From: Treponema sp. UBA3649
Lineage (GTDB): Bacteria; Spirochaetota; Spirochaetia; Treponematales; Treponemataceae
Reading direction: 5' to 3'
Length of the DNA: 9,861 nt
Assembly: GCA_002373325.1 (NCBI GenBank)
Contig: DFKI01000081.1
Span: forward strand, 1 to 9,861
A program made the translations under genes and the position numbers. The notes under the pieces were generated by a model. That model was not told the DNA's origin and did not search any database. It saw nothing but the letters and a program-made list of their open reading frames with translations. Below are positions 5,775 to 9,861 of this stretch, one piece after another; the stretch's first letter is position 1; each line of letters begins with the position of its first letter.

Positions 5775-7245
5775 CCTTCCTTACTTTTCCGTTCAACTCA
5801 CCGGGAACACTCATGGGGTACTCTCCGGTAAAACATCCCTTGCAGAATCCGTAGCTCTCAGGACAGCACTCACGGCATGCTTCCATCATTCCGTCGGCTG
5901 AAATAAAGGCAAGAGTGTCCGCTCCAATCTCCTTGCAGATTTCATCCTCGTTGTGTGTTGAGGAAATCAGCTCTCCCCTTGTGGGCGTGTTGATTCCAAA
6001 ATAGCAAGGGAATTTTACGGGTGGCGATGATATACGGAAATGAACCTCGGCTGCCCCTGCCCTTCTCAAAATCTGCACAAGACGGCGGCTGGTCGTACCA
6101 CGCACGATTGAGTCATCAATCACCACGACACGTTTTCCATTTACTACGGAACGGACGGCATTGAGCTTTACGAAAACCATGTTCTCCCTTTCCTTCTGCG
6201 TTGGTGCGATGAATGTTCTTCCTATATATTTGTTCTTGATGATACCGCTTGCAAAAGGAATTCCGGCTTCCATAGCGTATCCCTGAGCCGCGCTGATTCC
6301 TGAATCCGGGACTCCGATCACAACATCTGCCGGAACTGCACTTTCACGGGCAAGGCACCTTCCCATACGGATTCTGGCTTCTGTTACCGGGATTCCGTCA
6401 ATCTCACTGTCGGGCCGGGCAAAATAGACATACTCAAAAATGCAGGTACGCTTTGAGGTGTGCTCTCCGAATTCAAATGAAAGAACTCCGTCCTCGTTGA
6501 TTATGACAATCTCTCCGGGCTGTATATCGCGTACAAAGATTCCGTTCACGGCATCAATGGCACAACTCTCACTTGCAAGAATCCATCCGTCGTCAAGTTT
6601 TCCAAGACACAGAGGTCTGATTCCGTTCGGATCCCTTGCTCCAATCAGGCATTTTTCCGTCATCACAACAAGTGCGAAACTCCCCTTGATTACCTGTATT
6701 GTGTCGGTGAGTGAACGCTCCAGTCCCTTCTTAAAAGATTTCGCAATCAGCTTTACGATTACCTCGGTGTCGCTTGAAGAAAGAAATGTGCTCCCTGAAT
6801 CCTCAAGCATCTCACGAAGCTGCTCATAATTTACAAGCTGTCCGTTGTGTGCAAGGGCAATGGGTCCGAGCTTTGATTTCTGGAGCATGGGCTGTGCGTT
6901 TTCAAGAGACTGACTTCCTGCGGTAGCGTATCGGACGTGACCACAGGCAATGTGTCCCTGAAGGGATGTGAGATTTTCCTTGTTGAAAACCTCCGAGCAA
7001 GTTCCCATGGCTTTGTGCATTTTGATTTCGGAACCATCTGCGACTGCAATCCCCGCGCTGTCCTGCCCACGATGCTGCAACGCATACAGACCAAAGTAAG
7101 CAAGTGTCGCTGCCCGGCTTTCCGAATCGGATGGTATGGAAGACTCCAGTGTCTTTCCCTTGTTCAGATAAATTCCAATCACTCCACATTCATCGCGGAG
7201 CTTGTCCTCTTCACTTTCAAAATAGAACCCACTCTCATCTTCCAT
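5758..7245 (-). CDS. purF: Amidophosphoribosyltransferase (glutamine PRPP amidotransferase), Fe-S type
   Basis: PurF makes 5-phosphoribosylamine from PRPP and glutamine, the first committed step of purine synthesis, in the cytoplasm. In the 495-residue form, the Ntn-type glutaminase domain follows a 19-residue propeptide: DECGVIG places the nucleophile at Cys20, followed by LQHRGQDSAG, CGHVRYAT and AHNGQLVN. The phosphoribosyltransferase domain has the PRPP loop VVVIDDSIVRGTTS (about 373-386). Four cysteines match the 4Fe-4S ligands of the Bacillus subtilis type: Cys268 (RTCIFEY), Cys414 (FPCYFG), and Cys468 and Cys471 (CKGCFTGEYP). I prefer the ATG at 7245 because AGGA lies seven bases upstream; the ATG at 7269 would add eight residues but has no ribosome binding site. 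It starts 39 bases after purE, implying an operon. No strong terminator follows. Confidence 0.95.
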   Translation of the reverse strand: MEDESGFYFESEEDKLRDECGVIGIYLNKGKTLESSIPSDSESRAATLAYFGLYALQHRGQDSAGIAVADGSEIKMHKAMGTCSEVFNKENLTSLQGHIACGHVRYATAGSQSLENAQPMLQKSKLGPIALAHNGQLVNYEQLREMLEDSGSTFLSSSDTEVIVKLIAKSFKKGLERSLTDTIQVIKGSFALVVMTEKCLIGARDPNGIRPLCLGKLDDGWILASESCAIDAVNGIFVRDIQPGEIVIINEDGVLSFEFGEHTSKRTCIFEYVYFARPDSEIDGIPVTEARIRMGRCLARESAVPADVVIGVPDSGISAAQGYAMEAGIPFASGIIKNKYIGRTFIAPTQKERENMVFVKLNAVRSVVNGKRVVVIDDSIVRGTTSRRLVQILRRAGAAEVHFRISSPPVKFPCYFGINTPTRGELISSTHNEDEICKEIGADTLAFISADGMMEACRECCPESYGFCKGCFTGEYPMSVPGELNGKVRKVRGEN

Positions 7246-7284
7246 TTTTTTTTCCTGCCATTCGCACATGGATTTTAATTTCGG

Positions 7285-7788
7285 CTACTGAAATTCGTAT
7301 CCCAGCCCGCCGTTTGATTTTGCATCCTCTGCCAATTTTTTGCGGAACGAAAGAAGCTTTTCCTTTAGCTCAGGATATTTTACTGCAAGAATCTCAACCG
7401 CAAGATAGGCCGCGTTTTTCGCATTGTTGATTCCCACCGATGCGACAGGAATTTGAGGAGGCATCTGCACGACGGAAAGAAGAGCGTCCATGCCACCAAG
7501 TCCATTTGATTTTCCCGGAGTCACACACTCAAGAGGCACGCCAACCACAGGAAGAACCGTATGACCCGCAATCACACCAGGAAGAGCCGCGCTGAGACCA
7601 GCACCAGCGATAATCACTTCGAATCCATCTTTCTCAATCTCACGGATTGTCTGAACCAAAAGTTCACCTGCCCTGTGAGCGGATATGACGAAGGCCTTGT
7701 ACTCGACTCCGAATTCACCAAGGACATCCGCCGCTTTTTTCATTGTCTCGGCATCTGATTTTGAACCGAAAAAAATTGCTGCTTTCAT
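7285..7788 (-). CDS. purE: PurE, class I-like N5-carboxyaminoimidazole ribonucleotide mutase / AIR carboxylase catalytic subunit
   Basis: The 167-residue product has the normal PurE length and motifs: AIFFGSKSDAETM near the N-terminus, VISAHRAGE, VIIAGAGLSAALPGVIAGHT, then the MDALLSVVQMPPQIPVASVGI segment. The SAHR and AGAG/LPGVIA motifs look like class I PurE, which converts N5-CAIR (made by PurK) to CAIR. They differ from the class II CO2-using enzyme with SAHK that I recall for Treponema denticola. A short insertion (ECVTPGKSNGLGG) lies where most class I proteins have a shorter loop. The ATG at 7788 gives the family's N-terminus; the upstream in-frame ATG at 7857 would add a 23-residue tail of no known kind. 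There is no clear ribosome binding site, but a promoter ends seven bases upstream. purF follows on the same strand, forming a purEF operon. No purK is present in the window. Confidence 0.93.
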   Translation of the reverse strand: MKAAIFFGSKSDAETMKKAADVLGEFGVEYKAFVISAHRAGELLVQTIREIEKDGFEVIIAGAGLSAALPGVIAGHTVLPVVGVPLECVTPGKSNGLGGMDALLSVVQMPPQIPVASVGINNAKNAAYLAVEILAVKYPELKEKLLSFRKKLAEDAKSNGGLGYEFQ

Positions 7789-7795
7789 GATTCTG

Positions 7796-7824
7796 AATCT
7801 ACCACATACATGGATTTTTTTCAA
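7796..7824 (-). promoter_or_regulatory. Promoter of purEF, predicted leaderless
   Basis: On the minus strand, TTGAAA (7824-7819) and TAGATT (7801-7796) are 17 bases apart, and the -10 is preceded by TGG (extended form). Only seven bases separate the -10 from the ATG at 7788, so the transcript should begin at or next to the A of the start codon. This fits the absence of a ribosome binding site. Confidence 0.55.
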
Positions 7825-7884
7825 GTACGCCGGAAAGATAAAATCCCGCGGAAACAAATTCCCCGACAGTGAGCACCGTTAAAA

Positions 7885-8544
7885 TCAATCCCCCAAATCC
7901 AATTCCATGATGTCATAAAAGTTACAGCGCAGGACACGGGCCAGAGAATTGATTGTCTTTCCGCTTGCCTTGTTTATGTCTTTTGCACCGATTTCGTACT
8001 GTTGAAGAGTGCGGAGATTAACGCAAGCAAGTTCGGACAATTCTTTTTGAGTAAGACCAGACGATTTCCTAAGACGCTGAAGATTAGTTCCATCCCGCGA
8101 TTTTTTCTCCTGAATGATTTTGTCCATCACATCGAGGAATTTTTCTTTGGGGGCTTCGTGAAGGGGATTGTACATTCCGACTATCTGGGAAAAAGGCACA
8201 TATTCACGGATTTTTGAAAATGAAAGATTTGTCTCCCACTGGTAGTAAGCCAGAATCCAGCCTGCCCAGTACTCGGGTGAGCGGTCAAAACTACAGAATG
8301 ATTTTTCGTCAAATTGCCCCGAAAGACCTACCCTTTCAAAGATGCTCAACGCAAGCTCAGTCCCCGAACATCCGCATACAAAAAGAGGAGAACCGGATTC
8401 TATCGCCTTCGCGACTTTCGACACAATGAAAAAATCATAAAACGAGTCGGTCAAAAGCCTGCATCCGTTCACTGCAAAATCAAACGCGAATCCCATTTTT
8501 TTCATCATGCCGGGAAGATAGAATTTATCGTAAGCGTGGATCAT
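7885..8544 (-). CDS. XRE-family helix-turn-helix protein partnered with the DUF3990 gene (possible antitoxin or regulator)
   Basis: The 219-residue product has an N-terminal domain of unknown function (about 1-145) and a C-terminal XRE/Cro-type HTH (about 155-216: LQRLRKSSGLTQKELSELACVNLRTLQQYEIGAKDINKASGKTINSLARVL). The N-terminal part includes FAVNGC, CGCSGTELALSIFERVG and SPEYWAGWILAYYQWETNLSF. I recall this combination, with a DINKA-type ending to the HTH, from small regulators next to DUF3990 genes in Firmicutes and treponemes, but cannot name a domain. The start at 8544 overlaps the last 20 bases of the DUF3990 gene, so the two are translationally coupled; only GGGAG at 12 bases and AGAAG nearer the ATG offer a weak ribosome binding site. 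A role binding the promoter palindrome at 9213-9228, or neutralising the DUF3990 partner, is inference. Confidence 0.75.
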   Translation of the reverse strand: MIHAYDKFYLPGMMKKMGFAFDFAVNGCRLLTDSFYDFFIVSKVAKAIESGSPLFVCGCSGTELALSIFERVGLSGQFDEKSFCSFDRSPEYWAGWILAYYQWETNLSFSKIREYVPFSQIVGMYNPLHEAPKEKFLDVMDKIIQEKKSRDGTNLQRLRKSSGLTQKELSELACVNLRTLQQYEIGAKDINKASGKTINSLARVLRCNFYDIMELDLGD

Positions 8545-9202
8545 CTTCTTTTACCGCTCCCAAAATCAAGTCACGAATAAAAATTCCGGAAATGTCAGAA
8601 TCTTCCAATGATTTTTTGTAATCTTTTTTTGCATTGTCCATCCGACTCATACGCAAGGCATAGTATTTTTTACCCTCGGCAATTTCATAATTCCTGAACT
8701 CAATCTGATTGAATGCCTTCTGACTCTTAAGCACAATCTGTTCTCCGAGCTTCCCCAATTTCATCGCATTTTGCAGCTGAGAATAAGAAATCTGGTTTGA
8801 AAGAAAAGCCTGCGCAAAAGAAAAATAGGAGTCGTCCGCCCTGTAGCCTTTTATGACATCAAATTCAGAAATAGGCGGTAGAAAATGTGTCTTGAGATAA
8901 TACGCTCCCTGCCGCATGATCGGAGTATCCATGTCAAAACGACGGTTTGCAATAAGAATTGAAAGCCAGTGGAGGGTACAGAATTCTTTGCTTTGTAAAT
9001 CCAAAACCCTTAACCCGTCGCTTTCTAATTCATAGCAATTCGAAAAGCCGTCATCAAGAGTAGGACAGGCCCATTCCTTTGCAAGCTCAATGTTTTTCGT
9101 ACAGTAAAATCCCTGCCCATAATCATTATAGATTTTGCCTTTTCCAAAAACAGGCTTGGAGACAATCTTATCCGACCCATGATATAATATCACCTTCGAC
9201 AT
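8525..9202 (-). CDS. DUF3990 family protein (putative ADP-ribosyltransferase-like effector)
   Basis: The 225-residue product shows the DUF3990 pattern. ILYHGSDKIVSKPVFGKGKIYNDYGQGFYCTKNIELAKEWAC spans about 5-46, GYRADDSYFSFAQAFL is near 119-134, and KLGEQIVLKSQKAFNQIEF is near 151-169. I associate DUF3990 with the ADP-ribosyltransferase clan. On that reading, His8-Gly9 (YHG), Tyr28/Tyr33 (DYGQGFY) and Glu154-Gln155 would be the NAD-site positions. No activity is proven for the family as far as I know, and the product could be inactive. I chose ATG 9202 because the family's N-terminus begins there; the upstream in-frame Met at 9319 would add 39 residues that run through the promoter. The gene has no ribosome binding site, fitting a leaderless mRNA. 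It overlaps the XRE gene downstream by 20 bases, and the promoter carries a palindrome suited to autoregulation. Confidence 0.82.
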   Translation of the reverse strand: MSKVILYHGSDKIVSKPVFGKGKIYNDYGQGFYCTKNIELAKEWACPTLDDGFSNCYELESDGLRVLDLQSKEFCTLHWLSILIANRRFDMDTPIMRQGAYYLKTHFLPPISEFDVIKGYRADDSYFSFAQAFLSNQISYSQLQNAMKLGKLGEQIVLKSQKAFNQIEFRNYEIAEGKKYYALRMSRMDNAKKDYKKSLEDSDISGIFIRDLILGAVKEDDPRLR

Positions 9203-9208
9203 GATGCA

Positions 9209-9238
9209 AGTATACTTCCACAGAAGTAGTTTTGTCAA
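9209..9238 (-). promoter_or_regulatory. Strong sigma-70 promoter of the DUF3990-XRE operon, predicted leaderless
   Basis: On the minus strand, TTGACA (9238-9233, perfect consensus) and TATACT (9214-9209) are 18 bases apart. Six bases separate the -10 from the ATG at 9202, so transcription should begin at the start codon itself. Confidence 0.65.
9213..9228. promoter_or_regulatory. Candidate operator palindrome inside the DUF3990 promoter
   Basis: TACTTC-CACA-GAAGTA is a perfect inverted repeat with 6-base arms and a 4-base spacer. It sits between -35 and -10 and overlaps the first two bases of the -10. A bound repressor would block RNA polymerase. The XRE protein encoded by the same operon is the natural candidate, by analogy with autoregulated toxin-antitoxin operons; binding is not shown. 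Confidence 0.5.
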
Positions 9239-9254
9239 GCACAAACACACAGCC

Positions 9255-9281
9255 TTTACAAATAAACCCTTGTGATATAAT
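9255..9281 (+). promoter_or_regulatory. Promoter of the YD-repeat protein gene
   Basis: TATAAT (9276-9281) is preceded by TGA (extended -10), with TTTACA (9255-9260) as a poor -35 at only 15 bases. It is divergent from the DUF3990 promoter, and the two -35 regions are 16 bases apart, so one regulator could affect both. Confidence 0.5.
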
Positions 9282-9308
9282 GGAAGAAACACTTGCAAGG
9301 AGAAAGCC

Positions 9309-9861
9309 ATGAAAACCAAGACATTGATTTTTGCCGCCGCATTTATTTTTCTCGCATTCCTACCCGCTTCGGCACAGGAGCTTGGTGATAAAGTCTACAA
9401 GAAAGTCACGGTGGACGGAAAGCAAGTTTACAAGTGGATGGAATGTTCCAGCATCGGAGAGTATGACGAAAATGGCAATCAAATCCATGTCAAAAAATCC
9501 TTCGGCTATGAACAGTGGTGCGAATACGACTCCAAGGGAAATCGAATCCATGAAAAATATTCCGACGGCTATGAGTGGTGGTACGACTATGACTCCAAAG
9601 GAAATAAAACCCATGCAAAAAAATCCTCCGGTTCCGAGTGGTGGTACGAATATGACTCTAAGGGAAATCGAATACATTCCAAATCATCCAACGGCTATGA
9701 CTGGCGGGCAGAATATGACTCAATGGGAAATCTGATCCATGAAAAAGATTCCGACGGCGATGAGTTATGGTACGAATATGACTCTGTGGGAAATCTAATT
9801 CATTCCAAATATTCCGACGGCTATGAGTGGTGGTGCGAATATGACTCAAAGGGAAATTTAA
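9309..9861 (+). CDS. Secreted YD-repeat (RHS-like) protein, C-terminus beyond the window
   Basis: The gene is open from ATG 9309 to the last base (184 full codons). AAGGAG at 9297-9302 is six bases before the ATG. Residues 1-23 (MKTKTLIFAAAFIFLAFLPASA) form a Sec signal peptide with an ASA cleavage site before QELGDK; there is no lipobox, so the product is exported to the periplasm or beyond. After a lead-in (VYKKVTVDGKQVYKWMEC) come six complete 21-residue repeats of the form EYDSxGNxIHxKxSxGYEWWx and the start of a seventh. The EYDSKGN core resembles the YD motif of RHS/YD-repeat proteins, which form beta-rich shells or strands. The Trp- and Asp/Lys-rich composition may suit carbohydrate or surface binding, but no function can be assigned. 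Whether a C-terminal toxin or enzymatic domain follows cannot be seen. Confidence 0.85.
   Translation, partial: MKTKTLIFAAAFIFLAFLPASAQELGDKVYKKVTVDGKQVYKWMECSSIGEYDENGNQIHVKKSFGYEQWCEYDSKGNRIHEKYSDGYEWWYDYDSKGNKTHAKKSSGSEWWYEYDSKGNRIHSKSSNGYDWRAEYDSMGNLIHEKDSDGDELWYEYDSVGNLIHSKYSDGYEWWCEYDSKGNL
9459..9861 (+). repeat. 63-bp tandem repeat array encoding YD repeats
   Basis: Units start at 9459, 9522, 9585, 9648, 9711 and 9774, with a partial unit from 9837. Words such as GAATATGACTC and GGAAAT recur at fixed 63-base spacing. The unit length keeps the frame, so copies can be gained or lost by recombination. The array continues past the window. Confidence 0.9.

Noticed and set aside
7246..7269. 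Upstream ATG of purF (MCEWQEKK extension)
   Set aside because: It has no ribosome binding site, whereas AGGA is well placed for the ATG at 7245; the added residues fall in the cleaved propeptide anyway.
9360..9849. Minus-strand open frames with HSRRNIWN-type repeats
   Set aside because: They are shadows of the YD-repeat array, since any 63-bp in-frame array stays open on other frames too. The plus frame has a signal peptide, a ribosome binding site and a promoter.

Overview
The window looks like chromosomal DNA from a spirochaete of the genus Treponema, probably a gut, rumen or oral species. This rests on protein style and gene content: a large lipoprotein with Ig-like modules and a DUF6273-type C-terminus, an Rpn-like nuclease with an EEGR repeat tail, a DUF3990 gene, a secreted YD-repeat protein and a poly-G tract in a surface protein gene. 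It is inferred from memory of these families; nothing in the window (no rRNA, for example) proves it.

Layout, left to right. Positions 1-360 hold an AT-rich open frame without a credible start, probably a gene remnant. Positions 361-523 are non-coding and contain an extended -10 and a strong hairpin-plus-T-run terminator. Positions 524 to about 1163 are the 5' part of an IS3-family (IS150-like) element whose transposase has an early in-frame stop and no second half. A REP-like palindromic element follows (1299-1367). Next on the minus strand is a 1039-residue lipoprotein gene (4516-1397) with its own promoter and a nine-base poly-G tract inside the signal peptide. A second copy of the palindromic element (4679-4744) precedes the 3' end of a minus-strand Rpn/PD-(D/E)XK nuclease-like gene (5656-4778), which carries a 12-bp tandem repeat.

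Upstream on the same strand lies a purine biosynthesis pair, purE (7788-7285) then purF (7245-5758). PurF catalyses the first committed step of IMP synthesis and PurE the carboxylation step at AIR/CAIR. Further upstream is an overlapping two-gene unit: a DUF3990 protein (9202-8525), a family I associate with ADP-ribosyltransferase-like folds, followed by a protein with a C-terminal XRE helix-turn-helix (8544-7885). This arrangement resembles a toxin-antitoxin or other autoregulated effector-regulator module and is the best candidate for an undescribed system here. Its promoter has a palindrome between -35 and -10 and would give a leaderless mRNA. Divergent from it, on the plus strand, is the start of a secreted YD-repeat protein (9309 to the window end) built of 21-residue tandem repeats.

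Two themes recur. Repeat-based variability appears as the poly-G tract, the 12-bp array, the 63-bp array and the REP-like elements. Leaderless expression is predicted for both purE and the DUF3990 gene.
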